A stretch of 64,000 nt of DNA. It comes from an uncultured Bacteroidia bacterium. GTDB taxonomy: Bacteria; Bacteroidota; Bacteroidia; Bacteroidales; UBA932. The stretch is taken from contig CACZCQ010000008.1 of NCBI GenBank assembly GCA_902779765.1, positions 25,275 to 89,274 of the forward strand, in the 5' to 3' direction. Positions 52,656 through 61,743 of this stretch are shown in pieces. Position numbers and translations under genes: made by a program. The notes beneath the pieces are model-generated. The model was not told the DNA's origin, did no database searches, and was given only the letters and a program-made list of their open reading frames with translations. Position 1 is the stretch's first letter. Every line of letters starts with the position of its first letter.

Positions 52656-53498
52656 ATGAAAAGAGTTTTCCTGATTCTCATGGCAGCCCTGATGGTGCTG
52701 CCCATGAGTGTTTCCGCAAGGAAGAAAGATTCGGCCATCAAGGTCATTTCATACAACATCCGCCTTGGCACTGCCAATGACGGAGACAACTCCTGGGAGT
52801 TTCGCTATCCGGCATCGTCGATGATGATAAATGACCAGAAGCCGGACATATTCGGTCTTCAGGAAGCCTATGACTTCCAGGTAAATTACCTTGAAGAGGC
52901 CTGTCCGGATTATAAGAGTGTCGGTGTGGGCCGTGAGGACGGCATCCACAAAGGCGAACATATGTCCATCTTCTACAACACGAAGACTACGAAACTCCTG
53001 AAGTGGGGAACATTCTGGCTCTCGGAGACTCCCGATGTCCCCTCGAAGGGATGGGATGCCCAGTGCTTCCGTACCGCGACCTGGGCCCTGCTCAAGGACA
53101 AGGCCAGCGGCAGGAAATATTACTATGTCAACACCCATCTCGACCATGTAGGTTGGGAAGCCCGCAAGAACGGCATGAAACTGATCGTCGACAGGATTGA
53201 CAGCATCAATCCAAAGGGACTCCCGATGGTGGTCACGGGCGACTTCAATATGAGGATAAACAGGCCGGAATTCGATGACATGAAGAAACTGATGAAGAAC
53301 GCCCGAGAGGAGGCTGTCAAGACCGACCACCACCAGACCGCAAACGGATGGGGAAAATCAAAGCCTGACTCCATCATCGACTATATCTGGTTCAAGGGAT
53401 TCTCATCCTGCCCGATGTACGAAACCATCACCAAGCAGTACATGGGACGGCAGTACATCTCCGACCATTTCCCCATTACCGCCACCCTGGTTTTCTAA
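52656..53498 (+). CDS. Exported EEP-family hydrolase, copy 2
   Basis: 280 residues, same length and motif set as copy 1 (VISYNIRLG, IFGLQEAYDF, VTGDFNMRINRPEF, YISDHFPI). About 43 differences from copy 1, concentrated in the signal-peptide junction and surface loops, while active-site segments are identical; both copies therefore look functional. It probably shares the promoter at 51754 and is followed 18 bp later by the serine hydrolase gene. Confidence 0.87.
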   Translation: MKRVFLILMAALMVLPMSVSARKKDSAIKVISYNIRLGTANDGDNSWEFRYPASSMMINDQKPDIFGLQEAYDFQVNYLEEACPDYKSVGVGREDGIHKGEHMSIFYNTKTTKLLKWGTFWLSETPDVPSKGWDAQCFRTATWALLKDKASGRKYYYVNTHLDHVGWEARKNGMKLIVDRIDSINPKGLPMVVTGDFNMRINRPEFDDMKKLMKNAREEAVKTDHHQTANGWGKSKPDSIIDYIWFKGFSSCPMYETITKQYMGRQYISDHFPITATLVF

Positions 53499-53516
53499 AT
53501 CCTTATTTATCACGGA

Positions 53517-54743
53517 ATGACGATAATTAGACTGATATCTGTGTGGGTTACCGCAACGGTAACCCTTATTGCTTCAGCACAGGGGCCCCTCAAGGTAGTC
53601 AAACCCGGAGACGGCGGCATGGACGAGGCCAGGCTCTCGCAGGTCGACCGGGTCATCGAAGAGGCCATATCCGAGAAGACCATCCCCGGTGCAGTGGTAT
53701 CCATAGTCCGCGGGGACAGGATCGCATACCTGAAGGCCTATGGCAACAAGTCAGTGGTTCCATCTGTCAAACCCATGACCACGGAGACAATGTTCGACCT
53801 TGCTTCGGTCAGCAAATGCGTAGGTACCACCCTGTCCTTCATGCAGTTGATCGAGAGCGGCCGGGTACGTCTGACTGACAATGTGGACATGTACATTCCC
53901 GGATTCAAGCCGTGGGAAGACCCCGAGACAGGCGAGAAGGTGGACATCACCGTCAGGGACCTGATGACCCACTCTTCCGGGCTGGATGCCTACATCGGAG
54001 TGGACGGCTATGTGGCAGAGTTCGGGGAGAACACCCCGGACGAACTGGAGACCTTCATCGCCACGCGTGTCAACAGGAATTTCAGGCCGGGTACAAAATG
54101 CCTGTACAGCTGCCTGAACTTCGTCACGTTGCAGAGAATCCTGGAAAGGGTCACCGGTGAGAAGCTATGCGATTATGCCCAGAGAAATGTCTTCGATCCC
54201 CTCGGGCTGAAGCATACCTGCTACTTCCCGCTCACTCCCGACGGTCAATCGAAAGCCAAGGAAAAACTGAAGGAACTCTGCGCCCCGACGGAGGTCCAGG
54301 CTGACGGCCTGCCGCTGGTCGGAGCAGTCCACGATCCCCTCGCACGCCGTATCAACAGCGGCAATTCCGGTAATGCGGGAGTATTCTCCAATGCGGAGGA
54401 CCTGAGCGTGATCTGCGCTGCGATCATGAACGGCGGCTACGGTATCCTTGGGCCGCTGACCATCGAACTGATGTGCAAGGCCCCCATACAGAACGATCCG
54501 AAGGTCGGCAGGGCCCTGGGTTGGGACAAGGACGGATGGCATCCCGGCACACGCGGGGACATATTCGATCCTGAAACCAGCATCTGGCATACCGGCTACA
54601 CCGGACCGTCTATCGTGATTGACATGAAGACCAGGACGGCCGTAATCATACTGGCAAACAGGGTACATCCTGAGGACAAGGGATCCCTTGCCCGCCTTCG
54701 CGCCCAGGTAGCCAACATCGTAGCCGGCGCAGTCGTCAAATAA
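53517..54743 (+). CDS. Exported serine hydrolase (class C beta-lactamase/esterase fold)
   Basis: 408 residues with signal peptide (LISVWVTATVTLIASAQ). Penicillin-binding/beta-lactamase-like fold: the Ser-x-x-Lys tetrad SVSK in FDLASVSKCVG, the second motif Tyr in CLYSCLNFVTLQ, and a terminal HTGYTGPSIVID in the place of the KTG box. DLMTHSSGLDAY is the conserved family segment. Such proteins are mostly esterases or D-amino-peptide hydrolases rather than antibiotic-resistance enzymes. The gene overlaps convergent hemW by 8 bases. Confidence 0.85.
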   Translation: MTIIRLISVWVTATVTLIASAQGPLKVVKPGDGGMDEARLSQVDRVIEEAISEKTIPGAVVSIVRGDRIAYLKAYGNKSVVPSVKPMTTETMFDLASVSKCVGTTLSFMQLIESGRVRLTDNVDMYIPGFKPWEDPETGEKVDITVRDLMTHSSGLDAYIGVDGYVAEFGENTPDELETFIATRVNRNFRPGTKCLYSCLNFVTLQRILERVTGEKLCDYAQRNVFDPLGLKHTCYFPLTPDGQSKAKEKLKELCAPTEVQADGLPLVGAVHDPLARRINSGNSGNAGVFSNAEDLSVICAAIMNGGYGILGPLTIELMCKAPIQNDPKVGRALGWDKDGWHPGTRGDIFDPETSIWHTGYTGPSIVIDMKTRTAVIILANRVHPEDKGSLARLRAQVANIVAGAVVK

Positions 54744-55824
54744 GTTCGCGGATAATCTCGTCGGAGGTGAAGAAGTGATCCTCCGGAATACGGATCCAGC
54801 CCGGTCGGTTAGTTTGTCGGACCAACGCCCCCTCGGAGAGAAGGCGGTCGACTGCGGCGTCCCCTGCCAGGGACCGGAGTTCCGCCTCGGGAATACCTGA
54901 ATCCGTCCGGAGCGGAAGCATTATCCTCTCGATGCGGATGTCTTCCGGGGTGAGGACTTCTTCCTCCCGTGAATAATCGGGCACGGAACAGCTGTTCCAG
55001 GAACGTACTCCCAGAGGCGACAATGAATGCGCTCCCGGGCCGAGGCCGACATACGGGACCCGGCGCCAGTAGGCGCTGTTATGGACGGCCTCCCGGCCGG
55101 GCAGGGCAAAATTGGAGATCTCATAATGCCGGTAACCTGCCTCCCCGAGTCGTTCACAAAGAATGTCATACTGCCTGCGGCACTGGTCTTCCGAAGCCTC
55201 AACGTATCTGCCCTTCGTTATCATGCACTCTAGGGCGCTGTCATCCTCGACCGACAGCTGGTAGGCAGAGATGTGTTCCGGCTCGAGGGCAAGGGTCCTG
55301 CCGATCGTGTCTGTCCAGGTAGCTTCGTCCATTTGTGACAGTCCGAATATCAGATCCAGGCTGATGTTGTCCACGCCGCAGCGCCGAAGGATCCTGAACG
55401 CTTCTTCCGCCCTGGCGGCATCGTGCCGGCGGTTCATCCACCGCAGGATTCCGTCGTCGAACGACTGGATCCCCATGCTGATCCGGTTAACTCCCAATTC
55501 CAGCAAGCCCCGGACATATTCTTCTCCCTTTTCAACTATGTCCTCGGGATTCACCTCAATCGTAAACTCTTCCCAGTCCCTTCCGGGCAGAGCGGTGACG
55601 ATTCGGGACAATACGTCAAGCGGAAGCACCGATGGGGTGCCTCCGCCTATGTAGAGCGTATTGACCGATGATGCGGCGGCAATATCGCCGCGACGCGACC
55701 CGATCTCCTCCAGTACGGCTTCCGCATATTCTCCGTAAACGGTCTCACCCGGTCCCGGGACCATGGAGAAGAATCCGCAGTAGGTGCAGAAACTCTTGCA
55801 GAAAGGTACGTGAAGGTATATCAC
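54736..55824 (-). CDS. hemW: HemW-like radical SAM protein (heme chaperone)
   Basis: 362 residues. Starts directly with the radical-SAM cluster MIYLHVPFCKSFCTYC (Cys9, Cys13, Cys16), followed by TLYIGGGTPSVL, EVNPED, RISMGIQSFDD and the HemN-family C-terminal region (VGLGPGAHS). HemW was long annotated as oxygen-independent coproporphyrinogen oxidase but acts as a heme chaperone; the short N-terminus before the first Cys fits HemW rather than HemN. It lies 3 bp behind the coiled-coil membrane protein gene in one operon. Confidence 0.9.
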   Translation of the reverse strand: MIYLHVPFCKSFCTYCGFFSMVPGPGETVYGEYAEAVLEEIGSRRGDIAAASSVNTLYIGGGTPSVLPLDVLSRIVTALPGRDWEEFTIEVNPEDIVEKGEEYVRGLLELGVNRISMGIQSFDDGILRWMNRRHDAARAEEAFRILRRCGVDNISLDLIFGLSQMDEATWTDTIGRTLALEPEHISAYQLSVEDDSALECMITKGRYVEASEDQCRRQYDILCERLGEAGYRHYEISNFALPGREAVHNSAYWRRVPYVGLGPGAHSLSPLGVRSWNSCSVPDYSREEEVLTPEDIRIERIMLPLRTDSGIPEAELRSLAGDAAVDRLLSEGALVRQTNRPGWIRIPEDHFFTSDEIIRELI

Positions 55825-55827
55825 TGC

Positions 55828-56742
55828 TTATCGAAGCAGCAGTTCGGTCTTGCCAAGGAATGCCTGGGCCGTATAAGCCTCGACAGTGTAGATTCCCGGC
55901 TGGTAGGAAGGAATATCGTTGAGATAGATGCTCAGGTCGACTTCCTTGCCCTGGTAGTCCACCTCACGTGATGCCGAAGCGACCAGGGTCTGTCCGTTGT
56001 AGTTGAACGAAGTCTGGTTGCTGTTGGTCAGGAGGATTCCCTCCGGATCCTTGACACGGAGATAAACCCTGACGGGTCCCTTGGGAGCCAGGTCGTTTTC
56101 GACAAGGCTGAGGGAGGCGAGAAGCCTGACAACCCTGCTGCTCCTGTCCGTAACCTTGTCGGAGCTGTTGTAAGCAGCTACGCTGAGTCCCCTGGACTTG
56201 ATGACCGAACCTGCAGCCACCTGGCCGGAAAGATTCTCGACCTGACCCTTGAGTTCAGCGTTCTCAGCCCTGCTGGATGCAGCTTCCTTGCGGGCTGCCG
56301 CAGCATCGGCCGTCAGCTTGTGGTTGAGGGTATTCAGGGAATCGATCTGGACGATATAGTTCCTCATTATGCTTCTGAGGGTTCCGAGTTCCTTCTCGTA
56401 CTGGCGCATCTTGGCACGGTTGGTAGCCTCGGTCTTCTGGATCCTTTCAATCAACTGGTTGACTTCTTCCCTTGAAGAATCGAGCTGGCTGTTGACGGAT
56501 TCGTAATCCGAAGACAGGCTTTCGTAATCACCCCTCAGGGCGATCATCTGCTGGGTGAGGTCTTCCTTCTCAGCATTCAGGTCCCTGACGAGCGAGGACT
56601 TGGTAGACCAGACATATGCAAGGCCGGCGGCCATAAGGCCTGCCACTGCGACAAGCGCCCACATGATGTTCTTAAGGCTCTTGTTCTTCTGCTCCTGTGC
56701 CTCGCGCTCACGGCGCTCCTGGATTGGATCAATTTCTGCCAT
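55828..56742 (-). CDS. Membrane-anchored coiled-coil protein of unknown function
   Basis: 304 residues: a charged cytoplasmic N-terminus (QERREREAQEQKNKSLKN), one transmembrane helix (MWALVAVAGLMAAGLAYVW), about 120 residues of coiled coil (DLNAEKEDLTQQMIALRGDY; LNTLNHKLTADAAAARKEAA), then a globular beta-rich domain of ~120 residues (VRVYLRVKDPEGILLTN; GIYTVEAYTAQAFLGKTELL). The arrangement is known from Bacteroidetes proteins next to hemW, with no assigned role. The C-terminal domain lies in the periplasm. Confidence 0.75.
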   Translation of the reverse strand: MAEIDPIQERREREAQEQKNKSLKNIMWALVAVAGLMAAGLAYVWSTKSSLVRDLNAEKEDLTQQMIALRGDYESLSSDYESVNSQLDSSREEVNQLIERIQKTEATNRAKMRQYEKELGTLRSIMRNYIVQIDSLNTLNHKLTADAAAARKEAASSRAENAELKGQVENLSGQVAAGSVIKSRGLSVAAYNSSDKVTDRSSRVVRLLASLSLVENDLAPKGPVRVYLRVKDPEGILLTNSNQTSFNYNGQTLVASASREVDYQGKEVDLSIYLNDIPSYQPGIYTVEAYTAQAFLGKTELLLR

Positions 56743-56797
56743 AATTATTCAATTCATTGATTTATCGTACAAAAATAGTAAAACTATTTCTTTTTCG

Positions 56798-56805
56798 TAT
56801 ATTTG
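56798..56805 (+). promoter_or_regulatory. Putative -7 element of the 56.8-kb operon
   Basis: TATATTTG, 26 bases upstream of the ATG at 56831, in the 88-bp divergent spacer with the coiled-coil gene. Confidence 0.5.
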
Positions 56806-56830
56806 TGTATAATGCAAAAAATGTACTGAC

Positions 56831-57313
56831 ATGAAATATCTGGTACGCGCAGTCAAGTATCTGATCTGGTTCTGCTTGATTTTAGCAATCATGATCGCCA
56901 TCCTGAAAGTCTCGGGCAGTGCAGGAGACTCCGTCGGGGAAATGTTCCGTGGAGGATACAGATCCTTGTTGCAGATAGCTGCGCTCTTCGTAGTGTTTGC
57001 AGCCTTATATCCGTTGACCGGCTTCCGGAAACAATATGCAGTAATACCTGGCGAATTCAAGGATATTCGCGAAGGAATCGTAGACTATATGGCCTCCAAA
57101 GGTTATGTGGTCGAGTCGGAGAACGGGGAGGACATGACTTTCCGGCTCCGCTCCAAGGGTGCCGCCGCAGCAAAGATGTGGGAAGACCGCCTGACTTTCA
57201 CCAGGCAGCAGGGAGGCTATGACATCGAAGGACTCAGAAGGGATGTCGTACGCATTGTCGGAGGCCTCGAATACAGATTCAGGAACGATACTGATAATTA
57301 TTCCAAATCTTGA
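56831..57313 (+). CDS. Small two-helix membrane protein of unknown function
   Basis: 160 residues. Two transmembrane helices (LIWFCLILAIMIAILKV; LLQIAALFVVFAALYPL) are followed by a soluble ~95-residue domain (FKDIREGIVDYMASKGYVVE; GAAAAKMWEDRLTFTRQQGG). No family recognised. Followed after 5 bp by the DUF2007 gene. Confidence 0.7.
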   Translation: MKYLVRAVKYLIWFCLILAIMIAILKVSGSAGDSVGEMFRGGYRSLLQIAALFVVFAALYPLTGFRKQYAVIPGEFKDIREGIVDYMASKGYVVESENGEDMTFRLRSKGAAAAKMWEDRLTFTRQQGGYDIEGLRRDVVRIVGGLEYRFRNDTDNYSKS

Positions 57314-57318
57314 TAACC

Positions 57319-57582
57319 ATGAAAAGAGAAGATGATTTCAAGACCGTGATCACGGTAAACGATGCAATCAGCGCTCAGATGGTTGCAGGAATGCTGAATG
57401 AGAATGGAATCCCGGCCGCCGTGTTCGGGGCCGATTCCACCGCCTTGGTGAACGTAGTGGGCAACATCGACGTCAAGGTCAATGCCGCCGACTACGATGC
57501 GGCAATGGAACTGATCAACGCTCCCGGCGAGGACGTTGACGAAGCTGAAGAAGAGACTGAGGGAGAAGATCCCGACGCCTAG
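57319..57582 (+). CDS. DUF2007 (putative signal-transducing protein)
   Basis: 87 residues. The pattern KTVITVNDAISAQMVAGMLNENGIPAAVFG followed (in a second strand-helix unit) by IDVKVNAADYDAAMELI matches DUF2007, a small alpha/beta domain related to GlnB-like folds with an acidic tail. Its function is unknown. ATG at 57319 chosen. Stop codon shared with the convergent DUF3109 gene in CTAG (57579-57582). Confidence 0.8.
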   Translation: MKREDDFKTVITVNDAISAQMVAGMLNENGIPAAVFGADSTALVNVVGNIDVKVNAADYDAAMELINAPGEDVDEAEEETEGEDPDA

Positions 57583-58187
57583 CCGGGAATATGCTCGGCC
57601 GCCGCGCAAAGCGCGTCATAAAAGTCTTTCCCGTAGAGAGTTGTCAAAGGATCGCGGAGGAATTCGTAGACATGGATCCCTTCGCGTTTTCCTTTTTCAT
57701 ATGCATCCTTGCAAAGATGCCAGCGGTGAAGGTTGAGGGCCTGGCCGCCGTTACGGAGTCTGGTGACGCGTATGGGATACAGCCAGCATGACCTGGGCTT
57801 CCGGAATGAACAGGTCCCGGCGAAGAAACATTTTTCGATGGAGCAGAAACAGTTGCCCTCCCCGTCGAATGTCGTGTAGGCACATTCTCCGGTACCATCG
57901 ACGACGGGCGTAACTATGTCACCGTCACGGTCTATGATGAAAAAACCGTCCTTGTCGACCTGGTCCTTACCTTGCTGACGCATCAGGCTGGAAAACTCCG
58001 GATAATGCTTCTCGAGTTCATCCACCTCGGCTTCTTCCAGAGGCGCCCCGCTGTCCCCGATGATGCAGCAGCATCCCTTGCAGACCGGATAGTCGCAAGC
58101 GAAATACTCGGTTACGACCTCCTCGGAAACGAGGATGTCACCGATCTGGATTATCGTTCCGAATCTATTCTCCCGGTTTGACGACAT
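57579..58187 (-). CDS. DUF3109 family protein (Cys-rich, YkgJ-like)
   Basis: 202 residues with a cysteine-rich pattern: YFACDYPVCKGCCCIIGDSG, GECAYTTFDGEGNCFCSIE, FAGTCSFRKPRSCWLYPIRV and RWHLCKDAYEKG. The family resembles the zinc/iron-chelating YkgJ (CxxCxxCC-type) proteins and is cytoplasmic. It begins inside the last 23 bases of the M16-like gene, so the two are translationally coupled. Confidence 0.85.
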   Translation of the reverse strand: MSSNRENRFGTIIQIGDILVSEEVVTEYFACDYPVCKGCCCIIGDSGAPLEEAEVDELEKHYPEFSSLMRQQGKDQVDKDGFFIIDRDGDIVTPVVDGTGECAYTTFDGEGNCFCSIEKCFFAGTCSFRKPRSCWLYPIRVTRLRNGGQALNLHRWHLCKDAYEKGKREGIHVYEFLRDPLTTLYGKDFYDALCAAAEHIPG

Positions 58188-60696
58188 ATTCGATCCTCAT
58201 TCCTTCGGACAAGGCGCCGAAGGTCGCCTTAACATTATCCGCCGTTACTCCCTTGATCCTGTCGGCATAGCCGGTAAGGACATCCTTCCCCGCAGAGTAA
58301 CGCATCAGGATGGCATCGGCATAGTTGCCCGGATCGGCCATCATGGTTGAATATTCATTCGTAAGAAGGGACTTGCATGAGGCAAGTTCGGCGGGATTGA
58401 CAGGATTGGAGAACACTTCCTCAATGGTCTTCCTGGCTGCGAGAAGGGCTTCTTCGGGATGCGAGGAACCTCCTGATATTCCCTCCGGGAGACCTTCCTC
58501 TGGCACCGGAGCGAGATCGAAGACCAGCTCCATGGTTTCCTGCGGGAAAGTCTTGAAACTCTGTGACATCCTGACGCTGAAACCCTGGGCTGCCATCGTG
58601 CCGGACAACTTTCTGTTCAGGGCCAGGGCGGCTATCCTGAAGGCCATGTAATTCTCCGTGGAGAAAGGCCGGGCGGCAGCCAGACCTATGCTGATGGAGA
58701 CAGGGCTGCCGGTTCCGTAATAAGTACTGGCCCCGCTGCGCAAACGGTATGATACCGGCTGTTTGACAGCCACGGACTTGCTGACCCGGAATCCTCCCAT
58801 GAACCGGACCAGCGTTTTCTGCAAGGCTTCGGAAGGCAGGTCTCCGACCAGGACGATCACTCCGTCATTGCATCTCAGGAATACCTTGGAGAAAAATGCC
58901 TCGGCATCAGTGAGAGTTGTCTTTGTCAGGCCGGAAGGGGATTTCGCTTCGGAATAATCATACTCCGGATACATAAGGCTGTCCAGGACAGCGGGCTTCA
59001 GCATAGGCAGGGTCATGGTCCTGTAATTATCGAACCGTGACCCATCCGCCTTCCTTTCGTTCGCTACAGAGAGCAAGGCCTTCATGACCAAGGAGAGCTT
59101 GTCAGAAGGGGCGGAACCGAATATCCTCATGTCCGAAACACTGACTGCGGCATCCATCTCGATCCCGTTGGCTTTGAGCACCTTGAAGAAATCCTCTCCG
59201 CTCAGGCCGGCGATGCTGTGGAGGCCGAGCATGTCGGAGAAGAAAGCCCCTTCTCCGCGCGGAAGGTCCTTGACCGTGGAGAAACCGCCCTTCACCATCA
59301 TCGAGTAATTGACCCTTCCGCCGGAAGGCATCTTCTTGTAAATGATCCTCATCCCGTTGTTGAAGGTCCACATCTCGCCGCCTGATACGGGTTCAGGGAC
59401 GGATGTCTTCAGCTTGGACTTGTTGCCCAGATGGAACCCTGAAGTATCCCCCGCACTGACCTTCCAGACATAAGCAGGTTTCTCCAGCATGGATATGCCG
59501 CTCCAGGTCGACTTGAACATCATCTGGTATATCCATTCATCATAATCCTCGAGGTTCCCGGTCCATCTGACGGTGGCATTCTCGGTATTCGAAACCAGGG
59601 CCTTGGAATAGCCGTTGAACAGATTGAGTTCGGAATCCAAGGCTATGTTCCTCGAAGAGAAGAACTTTGCCTTCGTGGCAGTGGTGGCGAGATCCGAACC
59701 GTAGAGATATGAAGATATGCACTGACGGATCCTTTCGTCATTGGTCATGGCCCTTGACATCCTGGCGAGGGCGTACTCGCGGACCGTCCTGTATTCATCG
59801 GGGCCGATCCCGTTGGTCCCTATGCCGGCAAGAGTCGAAGCCAGTGCCATGGAAGCCGGAATTATCTGGTCCTCTGACATTTCAAGCCTGACTCGGAAGT
59901 GCTCGTCTCCGGGAGAAGAGGAACTGCCTATGTAATCGATGTCCATCCTGCTCACCGGGATACCCCGGGAAGCCAGTGTTTCATGAAGGCGGTTCCGGAC
60001 CACATCCGAAAGTTCCGTCGCGAATAATTCGGAGATGAAAGGCTGGATCGTATTCATCTGGTCCGCAGGCGTCCTGGGAGACCTGAAGTCCACCTCGACC
60101 GAAGCGGTTTCCGAAGGAGTGAAGGACCACGAGGTTGCATCGGAAGGTACCCAGGAGTATTCCGCCTGCTTATATGACGGATTCCTGGAAGGCACCATCA
60201 GGGCGAACACGTTCATCTTCTCCATTATGTCCGCAGGCTTGATGTCGCCGGACACGATTACGGCGTGCTTGTACGGCTGGGAAGCAATGATGTCGAAAAG
60301 CATCAGGAGGGTGGTATCGGCGGCGGCAGCATCGAACATGGGGACATCGTCGAACCTGAATACGGTCACGTCTCCCGAATATGAGACATAACCCTCCGGA
60401 CGGCAGCCTATTCCTTTGCGGGAAAGGAATTCATGGGGTATGGTCTTGTTGAAATGAGGAAGCGAGGAAAGCTCCTTGCGGGCGGAAAGGGTGTCGCACA
60501 GACCCTTTCTTACGAGGGCGAAATCAGCGACTCCCTTCATCGACGGATCGGCCACCAGGTAGTACGAGATGCCATTTGCCAACTCTCCTTTCGTGATAGC
60601 CGCATCCTTCTGCAGAACAGGCAGTTTTTGCGCTGGCATGCTTATTGAAATTCCAAGCATGACGAAGCAAAGTATGGATTTGAAAAAACTACGCAT
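58165..60696 (-). CDS. M16-like (insulinase/pitrilysin fold) exported protein without the zinc motif
   Basis: 843 residues with signal peptide (SILCFVMLGISISMPAQ). The two-lobed M16 arrangement is recognisable: ITKGELANGISYYLVADPSM resembles the usual N-terminal strand, and EMWTFNNGMRIIYKKM starts the second half. Where active enzymes carry HxxEH and a downstream Glu, this protein reads KELSSLPHFNKTIPHEFL, so zinc ligands are missing and it is probably a non-catalytic partner. The M16 fold pairs such inactive subunits with active ones, but no active copy lies in the window. Start at 60696; a GGAGG lies 8-12 bases upstream, unusual for this genome. Confidence 0.78.
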   Translation of the reverse strand: MRSFFKSILCFVMLGISISMPAQKLPVLQKDAAITKGELANGISYYLVADPSMKGVADFALVRKGLCDTLSARKELSSLPHFNKTIPHEFLSRKGIGCRPEGYVSYSGDVTVFRFDDVPMFDAAAADTTLLMLFDIIASQPYKHAVIVSGDIKPADIMEKMNVFALMVPSRNPSYKQAEYSWVPSDATSWSFTPSETASVEVDFRSPRTPADQMNTIQPFISELFATELSDVVRNRLHETLASRGIPVSRMDIDYIGSSSSPGDEHFRVRLEMSEDQIIPASMALASTLAGIGTNGIGPDEYRTVREYALARMSRAMTNDERIRQCISSYLYGSDLATTATKAKFFSSRNIALDSELNLFNGYSKALVSNTENATVRWTGNLEDYDEWIYQMMFKSTWSGISMLEKPAYVWKVSAGDTSGFHLGNKSKLKTSVPEPVSGGEMWTFNNGMRIIYKKMPSGGRVNYSMMVKGGFSTVKDLPRGEGAFFSDMLGLHSIAGLSGEDFFKVLKANGIEMDAAVSVSDMRIFGSAPSDKLSLVMKALLSVANERKADGSRFDNYRTMTLPMLKPAVLDSLMYPEYDYSEAKSPSGLTKTTLTDAEAFFSKVFLRCNDGVIVLVGDLPSEALQKTLVRFMGGFRVSKSVAVKQPVSYRLRSGASTYYGTGSPVSISIGLAAARPFSTENYMAFRIAALALNRKLSGTMAAQGFSVRMSQSFKTFPQETMELVFDLAPVPEEGLPEGISGGSSHPEEALLAARKTIEEVFSNPVNPAELASCKSLLTNEYSTMMADPGNYADAILMRYSAGKDVLTGYADRIKGVTADNVKATFGALSEGMRIEYVVKPGE

Positions 60697-60714
60697 GAAC
60701 GTGCCTCCCTTAGG

Positions 60715-60747
60715 CAAAATTAACCAATAATGTGTATTTGAAGCAAA
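60715..60747 (-). promoter_or_regulatory. Promoter of the M16-DUF3109 operon
   Basis: On the minus strand TTTG (60744-60747), a 21-bp spacer and TAATTTTG (60715-60722), a good -33/-7 match ahead of the ATG at 60696. Confidence 0.6.
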
Positions 60748-60754
60748 TTTTTAT

Positions 60755-60762
60755 TACTTTTG
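60755..60762 (+). promoter_or_regulatory. Putative -7 element of the TPR-U32 operon
   Basis: TACTTTTG, a TAnnTTTG match, with TTTG at 60737-60740 upstream. The leader to the ATG at 60808 is about 40 nt long and AT-rich. Confidence 0.5.
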
Positions 60763-60807
60763 TCTCCGCTGCAAATTCAAAAACAGTTGAACTTAAATAA
60801 ATAGAAG

Positions 60808-61743
60808 ATGAAAAAGATTTTTCTCGCCATCGCGGCAATGGTTTTGACCGCAGGTTTGATTTCAGCTCAGGACATGGCCCAGGCTACCGAACTCTACAAT
60901 AATGGAGCCACGGCTATTTCCATGAAGAATTGGACAGAGGCGCTCGACTGCTTCCAGAAGGCGCTTGCAATGGGTGAGACAATCGGTGAAGAGGCACAGG
61001 AACTTGTAGCAAACTGCAAGAACGCTATACCGGGAGTTTCCCTCCAGATCGCTAAGGATCTCATCAATGATGAGAAATATGACGAGGCTTACACCAAGCT
61101 TGAGGCCGTCAGCAAGATCGCAGAGGAATACGGCAACGCCGAAGTGGCCGATGAGGCCAAGACCCTGGTACCGCAGATCTGGCTGAGGAAAGGTGCTTCT
61201 GCAATGAACCTCAAGGACTTTGCGACTGCAGCAGACAGCTATGCCAAGGCCTATGCACTTGACACGACAGCCGGAAAGAACGCATTCCGTCTCGGACAGG
61301 CTCTCGGACAGCTTGGCAAGACTGAAGAGGCAGTAGAGGCTTTCGAGCACGCAGCCTGGAACGGAGAGAAGGATGCCGCAATGGGTCAGATCTCCAATAT
61401 CTATGTAAAGGAAGCCAACACCGCTTTCAAGGCCCAGAAGTTCGCTGACGCCGTCAAGGCTGCCAACAAGGCCAACAGCTATGCTGAGAACGCCACAGCA
61501 TACCTCATCGCCGGCCAGGCTTCCCAGAAGCTCAGCAAGAACGCCGACGCGATCAAGAACTTCGAGAAGTATCTCGAACTCAAGCCCACCGCTTCCAACG
61601 CCAACGGAATCACTTTCACCGTGGCCGCCCTCTATCAGGGACAGAAGAACAACGCCAAGGCTCTCGAGTACTACAAGAAGGTTCAGAACGATCCCAAGTT
61701 CGGCGCCCAGGCCAAGCAGATGATCGCAGCCCTCAACAAATAA
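60808..61743 (+). CDS. Exported TPR protein
   Basis: 311 residues with signal peptide (IFLAIAAMVLTAGLISAQ). About six TPR units are visible (ATELYNNGATAISMKNWTEA; KGASAMNLKDFATAADSYAK; RLGQALGQLGKTEEAVEAFE; YLIAGQASQKLSKNADAIKN; NAKALEYYKKVQND). Lys- and Ala-rich with regular codon use, suggesting high expression. Probably a periplasmic scaffold; the partner is unknown. Its TAA is followed at once by the ATG of the U32 gene. Confidence 0.82.
   Translation: MKKIFLAIAAMVLTAGLISAQDMAQATELYNNGATAISMKNWTEALDCFQKALAMGETIGEEAQELVANCKNAIPGVSLQIAKDLINDEKYDEAYTKLEAVSKIAEEYGNAEVADEAKTLVPQIWLRKGASAMNLKDFATAADSYAKAYALDTTAGKNAFRLGQALGQLGKTEEAVEAFEHAAWNGEKDAAMGQISNIYVKEANTAFKAQKFADAVKAANKANSYAENATAYLIAGQASQKLSKNADAIKNFEKYLELKPTASNANGITFTVAALYQGQKNNAKALEYYKKVQNDPKFGAQAKQMIAALNK

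Noticed and set aside
53517-54743. Antibiotic-resistance beta-lactamase
   Set aside because: The fold and SVSK motif fit class C-like serine hydrolases, but the KTG region and context fit the large esterase/peptidase group; no support for resistance.
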